DNA from: Jongsikchunia kroppenstedtii DSM 45133
GTDB taxonomy: Bacteria > Actinomycetota > Actinomycetes > Mycobacteriales > Mycobacteriaceae
Assembly: GCF_000380485.1 (NCBI RefSeq)
Contig: NZ_AQYG01000042.1
Coordinates: forward strand, 62,001-126,000
Reading direction: 5' to 3'
DNA length: 64,000 nucleotides
Shown here: positions 8,095-15,996 of the stretch, in pieces
Layout: each line of letters starts with the position of its first letter
How positions within the stretch are numbered: position 1 is the first letter of the stretch
The notes under the pieces: model-generated
What the model saw: the letters and a program-made list of their open reading frames with translations, nothing else
What the model was told of the DNA's origin: nothing
The model's database searches: none
Position numbers and translations under genes: made by a program

Positions 8095-9798
8095 CTACGA
8101 CTGGGGGGCAGCAGCCGCAGCGGTGCGCGCCTTGTCGGCGATGTCGAGCGCGGCGAGGTAGCCGAAGACCAGCGCCGGACCGATGGTAGCGCCCGGGCCG
8201 GCATAGGTGTGGCCCATGACCGGAGCACTGGTGTTGCCGGCCGCGTAGAGCCCCTCGATCACCGAGCCATCCTCGCGCAGTGCGCGACCGGCGGTGTCGG
8301 TGTTGATGCCGCCCTTGGTGCCGAGGTCGCCCGGCACCATCTTGACCGCGTAGAACGGGCCCTTAGCCACCGCGCCGAGGCTCGGGTTCGGCTTGTTGGT
8401 GATGTCGCCGTAGTAGTGGTCGTACGCGCTGTCGCCGCGGCCGAAGTCGGCGTCCTTGCCGTCCTTGGCGAAGCCGTTGAAGCGCTCGACGGTGGCGGTC
8501 AGGCCCTCGGCCGGGACGCCGATCTTCTCGGCGAGCTCCGCGATGGTCGACGCCTTGGTGATCACGCCCGACTCGAGCCACTTCTTGGGAAGCGGCTGAC
8601 GGGCGTTGATGCTGGTGAACAGGTACCGGTTGCGGTAGGTCTGGTCGAAGATCAGCCATGCCGGGATGTTCTCGCCCGGCCCCTCGCCCTGGCCGTACTC
8701 GCCGCCGTACATCTGGTGCACGGCCTCGACGTAGGGGAGCGACTCGTTCATGAACCGCTGGCCGCGGTCGTTGATCATGAAGCTGCCCGGCAGTGAACGC
8801 TCGGCGAGCGCGAACCACGGACCCTTCGGCAGCGGGATCGTCGGGCCCCACCACGCGTCATCCATGAAGCTCACCGCGGCGCCGTGCTTGAGTGCCGCGT
8901 TGATGCCGTCGCCGGTGTTCGACGCGGCGCCGGTGGTCCAGTCCGAACCGATCGGCGCGCGCTGGTACTTCTGCCGCATCTCGGCGTTGTTCTCGAAACC
9001 GCCGCAGCCCAGCACCACGCCGTGGCGCGCGGTGACGGTGATTGGCACGCCGTCGCGCTCGACGACGACACCGGTGACTCGGCCGTCCTCGGTGACCAGG
9101 TCGGCCAGCGGGGTGTTCAGCCACAGCGGGACGCCCGCCTGGCGCAGGCCGATCAGCAACTCGGCCGTCAGGGCGCGGCCCATCACCAGCAGGTTCTTGC
9201 GGGTGATGTTGGCCCAGACGGTGCGGGCGCCGACCTTGGCCATCTTCACCGGGCCGCGCCAGTGGCGGAATCCGGTGGACAGCCAACGGAAGTCGGACTG
9301 CATGACCGCGACGTTCAGCGGCGCCTTGGCGTACGGCGGGTGGATCGTCTTGAGATCCTCGCCCAGCTTCTTGCCGTTGAACGGCTTGGGCTCGCAGGAC
9401 CGGCCGTGGGAACGTCCGCCCGGTGCCTCCGGGTAGTAGTCGGAGTAGTCCTTGACCCACTCCAGCTTCAGCGGCGAGTTGGCGATCAGGAAGTCCAGCG
9501 CCTCCGGCCCGCGCTCGATGTAGGTGTCGATCCGGTCGGCCGAGACCACGTCGCCGATGATGGCGTGCGCGTACTCGCGGGCCGCCTCGGGGGTGTCGGT
9601 GACGCCGTCGCGCTGCAGGACCGAGTTGTTCGGGATCCACACGCCGCCGCCCGAGCGGGAGGTCGATCCGCCCCAGTACGGCGACTTCTCGATCAGGACG
9701 GTGCTCAATCCCTGCTTGGCCGCGGTCAGTGCGGCGGCCATGCCGGCACCGCCGGCTCCGATGACGACGACGTCGAATGTCTCTGCTGCTGTGCTCAT
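8095..9798 (-). CDS. kstD: 3-ketosteroid delta1-dehydrogenase
   Basis: 567-residue flavoprotein that introduces the 1,2 double bond into the A ring of 3-ketosteroids; together with KshA it opens ring B. The FAD dinucleotide loop VVVIGAGGAGMAAALTA is at residues 8-24, SGGGVWIPNN follows, and the C-terminal flavin motif appears as YAAGNTSAPVMG and GATIGPALVFGY. Length equals the family norm (about 510-570). ATG at 9798 was chosen because the conserved Rossmann strand begins directly after it; the frame open to 9837 runs through a duplicated leader (9796-9876). Divergent from hsaE with a KstR box between them, as in M. tuberculosis Rv3537/Rv3536c. Cytoplasmic or membrane-associated. Confidence 0.93.
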   Translation of the reverse strand: MSTAAETFDVVVIGAGGAGMAAALTAAKQGLSTVLIEKSPYWGGSTSRSGGGVWIPNNSVLQRDGVTDTPEAAREYAHAIIGDVVSADRIDTYIERGPEALDFLIANSPLKLEWVKDYSDYYPEAPGGRSHGRSCEPKPFNGKKLGEDLKTIHPPYAKAPLNVAVMQSDFRWLSTGFRHWRGPVKMAKVGARTVWANITRKNLLVMGRALTAELLIGLRQAGVPLWLNTPLADLVTEDGRVTGVVVERDGVPITVTARHGVVLGCGGFENNAEMRQKYQRAPIGSDWTTGAASNTGDGINAALKHGAAVSFMDDAWWGPTIPLPKGPWFALAERSLPGSFMINDRGQRFMNESLPYVEAVHQMYGGEYGQGEGPGENIPAWLIFDQTYRNRYLFTSINARQPLPKKWLESGVITKASTIAELAEKIGVPAEGLTATVERFNGFAKDGKDADFGRGDSAYDHYYGDITNKPNPSLGAVAKGPFYAVKMVPGDLGTKGGINTDTAGRALREDGSVIEGLYAAGNTSAPVMGHTYAGPGATIGPALVFGYLAALDIADKARTAAAAAPQS

Positions 9799-9876
9799 GC
9801 GCGTACTCGCTTCGCTCCGTGCGCGCACGAGGCACATGCGCGCTGTGTTTGATTATTCGCTCGCTGGCGCTCGCTC
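9796..9876 (-). repeat. duplicated gene-leader element, copy A (before kstD)
   Basis: 81 bases that match 27129-27209 at 71 positions (88% by eye). On the minus strand the element ends in GGAGCGAAGCGAGTACG followed at once by the start codon, so it supplies the ribosome-binding region of kstD. It also carries GAGCGAGCG-type short repeats. See the finding on this element. Confidence 0.75.
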
Positions 9877-10131
9877 TCGCCAGTCCCAACTGCCTGTGAG
9901 TGTGTCGCAAATCTAGAACACGTTATAAAATGACTCGAGTGAAGGCTATACCAGCTTAGGTGGTGTCTGAGCTGGCAGTCGCGCGGGCAAAACGGCAACC
10001 TGTTCATTTGCCGGGACAACCGCTGGCGAATCCGACTCCCAGTGGCTGGGAGTCGGCCCAGCGCCCGCGCGTGCAGCTGTCACCCTGGAAGAGCGCACGG
10101 CGCAGGTCAACAGAGGATTGAAGGAGTATCG
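9799..10131. other. intergenic control region between kstD and hsaE
   Basis: 333 bases without a credible gene. From left to right it holds the kstD leader element, a KstR-type box at 9914-9927, about 150 bases with no feature I can assign, and the hsaE ribosome site AAGGAG six bases before GTG. The long spacing between the box and both start codons suggests 5' untranslated regions of roughly 100 and 190 bases. Confidence 0.6.
9914..9927. promoter_or_regulatory. KstR box (kstD / hsaE)
   Basis: TAGAACACGTTATA fits TnnAACnnGTTnnA at every fixed position. KstR is the TetR-family repressor of cholesterol catabolism in mycobacteria and rhodococci, relieved by CoA thioesters of sterol intermediates. 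The site lies between two divergent steroid operons and probably controls both. Confidence 0.8.
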
Positions 10132-10920
10132 GTGGCGGTCAGCACGCAGATCCAGGCGGATATTGCGCAGGCATTGTGGAACGCGGAGCGCGACGCCGCG
10201 CCGATCGATCCGCCGACCAACGCGCATCCCGAGCTCGATCCGAACGACGCGTTCGAGATCCAGCTCATCAACATCCGCAAGCGTCTGGGCGAGGGCGCGA
10301 AGGTGGTCGGCCATAAGGTGGGCCTGGCCTCCGAGGCGATGCAGAAGATGATGGGCGTCGGTGAACCCGACTACGGTCACCTGCTCGACACGATGCAGTA
10401 CCACGAGCACACGCCGATCGACACCAGCACGCTCTGCTACCCGCGGGTGGAGGTCGAGGTCGGCTTCATCCTCGGCAAGGACATGCCCGCCGGCAACTGC
10501 ACCATGGAAGACGTCATCGACGGCATCGAGTGGGTGGTGCCGTCCATCGAGCTCATCGACAGCCGCATCAAGGACTGGAAGATCACCCTGCCGGACACGA
10601 TCGCGGACAACGCGTCGTCCTGCGGTTGGATCCTGGGCGAGCAGCGCGTGCGGATATCGGACCTGGACGTCGGCAACATCGACGCGCGGCTGCGGCGCAA
10701 CGGCGAGGTCATCGCCGAGGGCAATTCGTCTGCGGTCCTGGGCAATCCGCTCACCGCGGTGTCCTGGCTGGCCAACAAGGTCGAGTCGTTCGGTGTTCGG
10801 CTGCGGGCCGGCGATGTGATCCTGCCGGGCACCGCCACCCGGGCGATCGACATCAGTCCCGGCGACAACTTCCACGCCGAGTTCGACGGATTGGGTTCCG
10901 TCACCCTGCATTTCAAATGA
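10132..10920 (+). CDS. hsaE: 2-hydroxypenta-2,4-dienoate hydratase family (2-hydroxyhexa-2,4-dienoate hydratase)
   Basis: 262 residues of the MhpD/hydratase-decarboxylase family. In steroid degraders HsaE hydrates 2-hydroxyhexa-2,4-dienoate, the small product released from the A ring, to 4-hydroxy-2-oxohexanoate. Diagnostic segments are GHKVGLAS, the metal-site region VEVEVGFILGKDMP with its acidic residues, GIEWVVPSIELIDSRI and ADNASSCGWILG. GTG at 10132 was chosen: it has AAGGAG at the right distance and starts the conserved region, while the frame open to 10042 reads non-conserved sequence. First gene of hsaE-hsaG-hsaF, 38 bases before hsaG. The order matches M. tuberculosis Rv3536c-Rv3534c. 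Confidence 0.92.
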   Translation: MAVSTQIQADIAQALWNAERDAAPIDPPTNAHPELDPNDAFEIQLINIRKRLGEGAKVVGHKVGLASEAMQKMMGVGEPDYGHLLDTMQYHEHTPIDTSTLCYPRVEVEVGFILGKDMPAGNCTMEDVIDGIEWVVPSIELIDSRIKDWKITLPDTIADNASSCGWILGEQRVRISDLDVGNIDARLRRNGEVIAEGNSSAVLGNPLTAVSWLANKVESFGVRLRAGDVILPGTATRAIDISPGDNFHAEFDGLGSVTLHFK

Positions 10921-10958
10921 CTCAGTATTTCCAGTAGAGAGCGTACGAGGAGCAAGCT

Positions 10959-11855
10959 ATGGCCAAGTTGACAGCGGCGATCATCGGATCGGGCAACATC
11001 GGTACCGACCTGATGTACAAGTTGGAGCGATCGGATGTGATCGTGCCGCGATGGATGGTCGGCATCGATCCCGACTCGGAGGGCATGAAGCGCGCCGCCG
11101 ATCATGGACTGCTGACGATGTCCGGCGGCGCCGATGAGCTGCTCGCGTCGAATGAGAAGCCGGACTTGATCTTCGAGGCCACCTCGGCCTACGTGCACCG
11201 AGAGTACGCGCCGAAGTACGAGGCCGCCGGCATCACCGCCATCGACCTCACCCCCGCCGCGGTCGGCCCGGCCGTCGTGCCGCCCGCCAACCTGCGCGCG
11301 CACCTGGATGCCCCGAACACCAACATGATCACCTGCGGTGGCCAGGCCACCATCCCGATGGTGCACGCGGTGTCCAGCGTCGTCCCGGTGAAGTACGCGG
11401 AGATCGTCGCCTCGGTGTCGTCCGAGTCGGCCGGCCCGGGCACCCGCGCCAACATCGACGAGTTCACCAAGACCACCTCTAAGGGTGTCGAGACGATCGG
11501 CGGCGCAGAAAAGGGCAAGGCGATCATCATCCTGAACCCGGCCGAGCCGCCGATGATCATGCGCGACACCATCTTCTGTGCGATCCCGGAGGATGCCGAC
11601 ACCGACGCGATCGCCGAGTCGGTGCACAAACGCGAGAAGGAGATCCAGGAGTACGTGCCGGGTTACCGGCTGCTGCAGGATCCGCAGTTCGATCCGCCGA
11701 GCGTGATCAACGGCGGCATGGCTCGCGTCTCGATCTTCGTCGAGGTCGAGGGTGCCGGTGACTTCCTGCCGCCGTACGCCGGAAACCTCGACATCATGAC
11801 CGCCGCCGCCACCAAGGTCGGCGAAGAAATCGCCAAGAAGAAGCTGGGGCTCTGA
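10959..11855 (+). CDS. hsaG: acylating aldehyde dehydrogenase (propanal/acetaldehyde dehydrogenase)
   Basis: 298 residues. It oxidises the short aldehyde released by the aldolase HsaF to the acyl-CoA with NAD+ and CoA; for the steroid pathway this is propanal to propionyl-CoA. The NAD loop [12 protein letters not shown] is at residues 8-19 and the nucleophile Cys in MITCGGQAT is at about residue 126. The length fits the DmpF/BphJ family. A GAGGAG ribosome site precedes the ATG. It is followed one base later by hsaF, consistent with the known physical aldolase-dehydrogenase complex that channels the aldehyde. Confidence 0.94.
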   Translation: MAKLTAAIIGSGNIGTDLMYKLERSDVIVPRWMVGIDPDSEGMKRAADHGLLTMSGGADELLASNEKPDLIFEATSAYVHREYAPKYEAAGITAIDLTPAAVGPAVVPPANLRAHLDAPNTNMITCGGQATIPMVHAVSSVVPVKYAEIVASVSSESAGPGTRANIDEFTKTTSKGVETIGGAEKGKAIIILNPAEPPMIMRDTIFCAIPEDADTDAIAESVHKREKEIQEYVPGYRLLQDPQFDPPSVINGGMARVSIFVEVEGAGDFLPPYAGNLDIMTAAATKVGEEIAKKKLGL

Positions 11856-11856
11856 C

Positions 11857-12921
11857 ATGACTGATCTGATGGCAAACGCACGTAAGTTCAGCGACACGTT
11901 GGACATTCGGGTCACCGACTCGTCGCTGCGGGACGGCTCGCATCACAAGCGGCACCAGTTCACCGAGGAGGACGTGCGCAACATCGTCGCCGCCCTCGAT
12001 GACGCCGGCGTCCCGGTGATCGAGGTGACCCATGGCGACGGTCTGGGCGGCTCGTCGTTCAATTACGGCTTCTCCAAGACCCCCGAGCAGCAGCTGATCA
12101 AGGCCGCGGTCGAGACCGCCAAGAACGCCAAGATCGCCTTCCTGATGCTGCCGGGCCTGGGCATCAAGGACGACATTCGGGCTGCGCAGGACAACGGTGC
12201 GCAGATCTGCCGCATCGCCACGCACTGCACCGAGGCCGACGTCTCGATCCAGCACTTCGGCCTGGCGCGCGAGCTAGGCCTGGAAACCGTTGGCTTCCTG
12301 ATGATGTCGCACAGTCAGCCGCCGGAGGTGCTCGCCAAGCAGGCGCGGATCATGGCCGACGCCGGATGCCAGTGCGTCTACGTGGTCGACTCGGCCGGCG
12401 CCCTCGTGCTCGAGCAGGTGTCCGACCGCGTCGCGGCCGTTCGTGCCGAGCTCGGTGACGACGCGCAGATCGGCTTCCACGGTCACGAGAACCTGGACAT
12501 CGCGGTGGCCAATTCCATTGCGGCCGTGCGGGCCGGCGCGCAGCAGATCGACGGTTCGGTGCGGCGCTTCGGCGCCGGCGCCGGCAACACGCCGGTCGAG
12601 GCGTTCGTCGGTGTCTGCGACAAGCTCGGCATCACGACCGGCATCGACTTCAAGAAGATCGCGGACGCCGCGCAGGACGTCGTGCGGCCGGTCATGCCGA
12701 CCGAGTGCCTGGTGGACCGCTCGGCGATGATGATGGGCTACGCGGGCTGCTACAGCTCGTTCCTCAAGCATGCCGAGTCGCACGCGGAGAAGTACCACGT
12801 GTCGGCGGCGGACATCCTGGTCGAGGCGGGCGCCCGCAAGCTGGTCGGCGGCCAGGAAGACCAGCTGATCGACATCGCGCTCGAGCTCAAGAAGAAGCAA
12901 GACGCGAACGCCGGGGTGTAG
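11857..12921 (+). CDS. hsaF: 4-hydroxy-2-oxovalerate/oxohexanoate aldolase
   Basis: 354-residue class II pyruvate aldolase of the DmpG/BphI family. It splits 4-hydroxy-2-oxohexanoate to pyruvate and propanal, which pass to HsaG. The N-terminal TIM-barrel motif [15 protein letters not shown] (about residues 23-37) holds the catalytic Arg/His, [11 protein letters not shown] holds the two metal-binding histidines, and [15 protein letters not shown] follows. The start ATG at 11857 is one base after the hsaG stop, so translation is probably coupled. Last gene of its operon, followed by a strong hairpin at 13043-13081. Confidence 0.94.
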   Translation: MTDLMANARKFSDTLDIRVTDSSLRDGSHHKRHQFTEEDVRNIVAALDDAGVPVIEVTHGDGLGGSSFNYGFSKTPEQQLIKAAVETAKNAKIAFLMLPGLGIKDDIRAAQDNGAQICRIATHCTEADVSIQHFGLARELGLETVGFLMMSHSQPPEVLAKQARIMADAGCQCVYVVDSAGALVLEQVSDRVAAVRAELGDDAQIGFHGHENLDIAVANSIAAVRAGAQQIDGSVRRFGAGAGNTPVEAFVGVCDKLGITTGIDFKKIADAAQDVVRPVMPTECLVDRSAMMMGYAGCYSSFLKHAESHAEKYHVSAADILVEAGARKLVGGQEDQLIDIALELKKKQDANAGV

Positions 12922-13042
12922 CTGGCGCCAGATGAACGCCCGGCTGCGTTCTCGGTCATCCCGCATACAAGGGCGGTATTGCGAGACGACCTCCGCCTTG
13001 CCGGATCGTTCATCTGATCGCCAGCTGGCCAGATCGTTGGAA

Positions 13043-13081
13043 CATCCGCCCGCCCAAGGGATCTCCTTGGGCGGGCGGATG
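13043..13081. terminator. bidirectional terminator after hsaF and the NlpC/P60 gene
   Basis: Two perfect 17-base arms, beginning CATCCGCCC and ending GGGCGGATG, flank a five-base loop GATCT. It lies between the convergent hsaF (stop 12921) and NlpC/P60 (stop 13113) genes. Confidence 0.85.
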
Positions 13082-13112
13082 CGTATCTGGGGGCCGGGGC
13101 CGGCCGGGTTGA

Positions 13113-13655
13113 TCAGCCGAGTCGGCGGATCGTGTTGATCGGCGGCATCGTGTTGAGCGCGTTGAAACCGATGGGGAAGCCGTTGGGGCCGTAGGCGTTG
13201 AGCACCTGGTTGAAGCCGGCGTAGATACCGACGTGGCTCGCGTTGCCGTAGAAGATGATCAGGTCGCCGGGGGCGAGCGCCCACAGCGGAACCTCGGTGC
13301 CGACACGGGCCATCTGCTGGCTGGTGCGCGGCAGGTGGATGCCGACCGTCGAGTAGGCCCACTGCAGCAGCCCTGAGCAATCCCACGCGTTGGGGCCGGT
13401 GCCGCCCCACAGGTAGGGCTTGCCGATCTGGGTGCTGGCGGCCGTCAGGGCGCCCAGTCCGGCCGATGTCGGTATGGGCATGGGGATGAAACCCGACCCG
13501 GTGGACGATCCGGCGGACGAGCCGAGCGAGCCGGTGCCGTCGGAGCCATCGGCGAACGCCGGAGCGGCGCCGAGTGACGTGCCGGCGATGAGGCCGGCCG
13601 CGCAGAGAGCGCCGACCGCATGTCGGCGAACGCGATGTGACGATGAGATGCGCAT
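13113..13655 (-). CDS. secreted NlpC/P60 cell-wall peptidase
   Basis: 180 residues from the ATG at 13655. An N-terminal signal peptide (hydrophobic LCAAGLIAGTSLGAA, cleavage near AFA at residue 35) is followed by a short Gly/Ser/Pro linker and one NlpC/P60 domain. The catalytic Cys is in WDCSGL (residue 93) and the His in NASHVGIY (residue 141), with GKPYLWGGTGP before the Cys. Such enzymes cleave gamma-D-glutamyl-diaminopimelate links in peptidoglycan stems. The single small domain is like mycobacterial RipD or RipB rather than RipA, but both catalytic residues are kept here. It stands between the hsaF operon and two membrane-protein genes, with no sign of a role in steroid use. Confidence 0.88.
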   Translation of the reverse strand: MRISSSHRVRRHAVGALCAAGLIAGTSLGAAPAFADGSDGTGSLGSSAGSSTGSGFIPMPIPTSAGLGALTAASTQIGKPYLWGGTGPNAWDCSGLLQWAYSTVGIHLPRTSQQMARVGTEVPLWALAPGDLIIFYGNASHVGIYAGFNQVLNAYGPNGFPIGFNALNTMPPINTIRRLG

Positions 13656-13779
13656 GTGGTCAGAGTGAGGCATGCAGCGGCGCGTGTCTGAAGTTTCAGT
13701 TGAAGTTGGTGCAGGTGTGACTAATGGGGCAAATGAGGCGAAATTATCGGCGTGTCGCTCCGGCTATATAGTGCGCGGT

Positions 13780-14301
13780 GTGAGTAAGCGGCCGATTCTT
13801 CCGACGTTGCTCGGTGCACTGGCAGCGGTGCTCGGGCTCATCGAGTTCGTCGCCGCATTCCTGCGGTGGGGGCGGATCGGCTCGCTGGACATGAACATCA
13901 GCGGGATGGGATCGGTATCGGTACCGGGCGCCGACGCGAAGAGTATCGAATCGTTCACCGCGATGCCCGGAATCGTCACCGCGATCGTCGGGCTGGTCGC
14001 GATCGGCGCCGGGGCGTTGGCGGTCGTCGACCGGGCGCCGCGGCTGCGCGGCTGGATACTGCTGCTGGCGGGTGTGGCCGGCACGGTGCATGCCGCCATC
14101 GCCGCGGCCGACCCGGAGCGGCTGCTGTTCGACGACAGCTGGCGGTCGGCGGCGGACGGTCAGGCGGGTTCGGCGGCCACCGCGCAGTACGGCATCTATC
14201 TCGCCCTCGTTGTCGCCGTGCTGCTGCTCGTTCAGGGCGCTGCCGCGGTGCTGCCCGGGTTGCTTCGGCAATATCGCCCGCGACGGTCCGCAGCTGGGTA
14301 G
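13780..14301 (+). CDS. four-helix membrane protein, paralogue of the next gene
   Basis: 173 residues from GTG at 13780 (GTG at 13771 is an alternative; no clear ribosome site for either). Four hydrophobic segments: [57 protein letters not shown] and [18 protein letters not shown]. The first outside loop has the segment [11 protein letters not shown], which recurs as [11 protein letters not shown] in the following gene, so the two are ancient tandem duplicates. No enzymatic motif is present. Function unknown. Confidence 0.7.
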   Translation: MSKRPILPTLLGALAAVLGLIEFVAAFLRWGRIGSLDMNISGMGSVSVPGADAKSIESFTAMPGIVTAIVGLVAIGAGALAVVDRAPRLRGWILLLAGVAGTVHAAIAAADPERLLFDDSWRSAADGQAGSAATAQYGIYLALVVAVLLLVQGAAAVLPGLLRQYRPRRSAAG

Positions 14302-14413
14302 CGTTCGCCGCGGTTTCGGTGGCCCGGCTTTGGCAATCAGCCGATCGACTGACCATCCTCGGCGAGGTCTGTCGGGGTTTGATTACCATCAGTTGACTCG
14401 AAAGGGAGATCGC

Positions 14414-15430
14414 ATGACTTATGGACCGCCGCCCGGCCCCCCGCAGGGCCCCGGCCAGCCGCATCAGCAACCAGGTCAGCCGTACGGGCAGCAGCCCGGA
14501 CAGCCCTATGGACAGCCGGGCCAGTACCAGCCCGCGCCGGCCGGACCGCCGAACCCGTACATCGCCGCTCTGAAGGAGCCGACGAACAACAACCCGATCC
14601 TCAAGCCGCTCGGTATCGCCTTGGCGACCGCGGCGCTGGTGATGGTGCTGTTCTCGTTCTTCAGCTGGGCCACCGCCGACGTCTCGGGCACCAAGGTGTC
14701 GATCTCGGGCATCGGGTCGGTGTCGGTGAGCGGCAAGGACCCCTGCGCTGACCTGCCGTCGGAATACCGTTCCCAGTGCAACAGCAACAAGGATGAGGGC
14801 ACCAGCGCGGCAATGGCCACGACGGTGATCATCTTCAGCCTGCTGCTGGCGGGCGCCGCGGTGACCCTGATCATCAACCGCTTCCCGGGCCTCGGCACGG
14901 CCGCGGGCGCACTGCTGTCGCTGATCCTGTTCATCGTTGCCATCGTCGCCGTATCCGATCCAGGTGGAGCGGTGAGCTCGGGTGGCGGCGGCGGTGACGC
15001 CAGCGTCGGTTGGGGTCTGTGGCTCGTGTTCGTCGGGTCCCTTGCCGCCGTGGGCATCGCCGGTTACCTGGTGTACCTGTTCGTCAACCAGATCCGTGGT
15101 GGCGGCGCGGCGGGCATCGGTGGCCAGGGTGGCTACGGCGCCCCGCAGCAGCCGCAGTTCGGTGCTCCGCAGCAACCGCAGGGCTACCAGCCGCAGCAGC
15201 CGTCGTACGGCCAGCAGCCGCATCAGCCCCCGCAGGGCTACGGTCAGCAGCCGGGCTACGGCCAGGCGCCGCAGCAGGGCTACCCCCAGCAGCCGCAGGG
15301 CGGCTACGGCCAGCCTCCGCAGGGCTATGGCCAGCAGCCGCCGCAGCAGCCGGGCTACGGTCAGCAGCCCGGTGGTTATGGTCAGCAGCCGCCGCAGGGC
15401 GGTTACGGCCAGCCGCCGCAGCAGCACTGA
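14414..15430 (+). CDS. membrane protein with Pro/Gln/Gly-rich cytoplasmic tails
   Basis: 338 residues from ATG at 14414 with AAAGGGAG seven bases ahead. An N-terminal tail of GQP/PGQ repeats (residues 1-48) leads into four transmembrane segments between about residues 70 and 230, with [15 protein letters not shown] in the first loop and two Cys in [12 protein letters not shown] that could pair outside the cell. After the fourth segment, about 110 residues consist of [13 protein letters not shown] repeats ending QPPQQH. Such tails are typical of actinobacterial envelope or division-associated membrane proteins, and low-complexity Gln/Tyr/Gly tails can drive self-association. Paralogue of the preceding gene. 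Function unknown. Confidence 0.78.
   Translation: MTYGPPPGPPQGPGQPHQQPGQPYGQQPGQPYGQPGQYQPAPAGPPNPYIAALKEPTNNNPILKPLGIALATAALVMVLFSFFSWATADVSGTKVSISGIGSVSVSGKDPCADLPSEYRSQCNSNKDEGTSAAMATTVIIFSLLLAGAAVTLIINRFPGLGTAAGALLSLILFIVAIVAVSDPGGAVSSGGGGGDASVGWGLWLVFVGSLAAVGIAGYLVYLFVNQIRGGGAAGIGGQGGYGAPQQPQFGAPQQPQGYQPQQPSYGQQPHQPPQGYGQQPGYGQAPQQGYPQQPQGGYGQPPQGYGQQPPQQPGYGQQPGGYGQQPPQGGYGQPPQQH
15130..15428 (+). repeat. in-frame PGYGQQ/GGYGQP coding repeat
   Basis: About 300 bases of imperfect tandem codon repeats built on CAGCAGCCG, GGCTACGGC and CCGCAGGGC encode the C-terminal low-complexity tail of the membrane protein. The copies vary mostly at third positions, so the amino-acid pattern appears to be under selection. 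Confidence 0.75.
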
Positions 15431-15460
15431 CAAGCCGCAACAGCACTGGCAATCAGTAGC

Positions 15461-15495
15461 CGAAGGCCCGCTCCCGCATCGGGGGCGGGCCTTCG
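15461..15495. terminator. terminator after the membrane-protein gene
   Basis: Arms CGAAGGCCCGCTCCC and GGGGGCGGGCCTTCG (one G-T pair) with a five-base loop, 31 bases after the stop at 15430. Confidence 0.8.
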
Positions 15496-15590
15496 TGCTT
15501 CTGCGCCCAGATCTCTTGACGGGGCCACGGTCTCGACATGGGCCTCGCGTGGAAATCTGGGCCTGGAGGTGCCCGGTGCCGGCCCAACGC

Positions 15591-15623
15591 AGAAGGTCCG
15601 CACCGAATCGGTGCGGACCTTCT
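15591..15623. terminator. terminator at the end of the kshA operon
   Basis: AGAAGGTCCGCACCG-AAT-CGGTGCGGACCTTCT is a near-perfect hairpin with 15-base arms, 14 bases beyond the minus-strand stop at 15637. With the hairpin at 15461 it separates the two convergent operons. Confidence 0.85.
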
Positions 15624-15636
15624 GTCGTCTGTATCT

Positions 15637-15996
15637 CTAGCGGGCGGGGTTGGCCGGATCGGAGTGGTCGTACTCCTTCGGCAGAATCCCTTCGGCCACA
15701 CCGTGATCGATGCTCGCCGACAGGCGCGAGCAGGTGGGCACCATAGCCGGGTTGTCCGTCCCGTCGAGCTCGTTGCACCGCGCTCGCGCGTCGGCGTTCC
15801 ACTGCACGCTGGTGTGGTACGGGCTGTACTTCTTCACCTGCACGCAGGCATGGCAAGTGCGGCATTCGATGTCGCGCAGGCCGCCGGCCAGATAGAACTG
15901 CTTGTCATCGGACGTGGCGCGGGCGACGGCCGCCCGCCGCTCCGGATCTCCTGCGAAATCCGGAGCCTTGGACCAGCCCGTCGCCGACTTCGTCAT
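15637..15996 (-). CDS. small Cys-rich protein coupled to kshA (Rv3527-like)
   Basis: 119 residues. The start ATG at 15996 overlaps the kshA stop by four bases, so the two are translated together. The middle contains CRTCHACVQVKKY and, after a YHTSVQW stretch, two further cysteines (ARCNEL and VPTCSRL). CRTCH has the CxxCH spacing used for covalent haem in c-type cytochromes, but there is no signal peptide, so metal or FeS binding is more likely. In M. tuberculosis a small gene of unknown function (Rv3527) also follows kshA. The tight coupling suggests a role in KshA assembly, electron supply or a nearby step; the function is not known. Confidence 0.75.
   Translation of the reverse strand: MTKSATGWSKAPDFAGDPERRAAVARATSDDKQFYLAGGLRDIECRTCHACVQVKKYSPYHTSVQWNADARARCNELDGTDNPAMVPTCSRLSASIDHGVAEGILPKEYDHSDPANPAR

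Noticed and set aside
15130-15428. Repetitive DNA resembling a CRISPR array
   Set aside because: The units are in-frame codon repeats encoding a Pro/Gln/Gly tail with no spacers.
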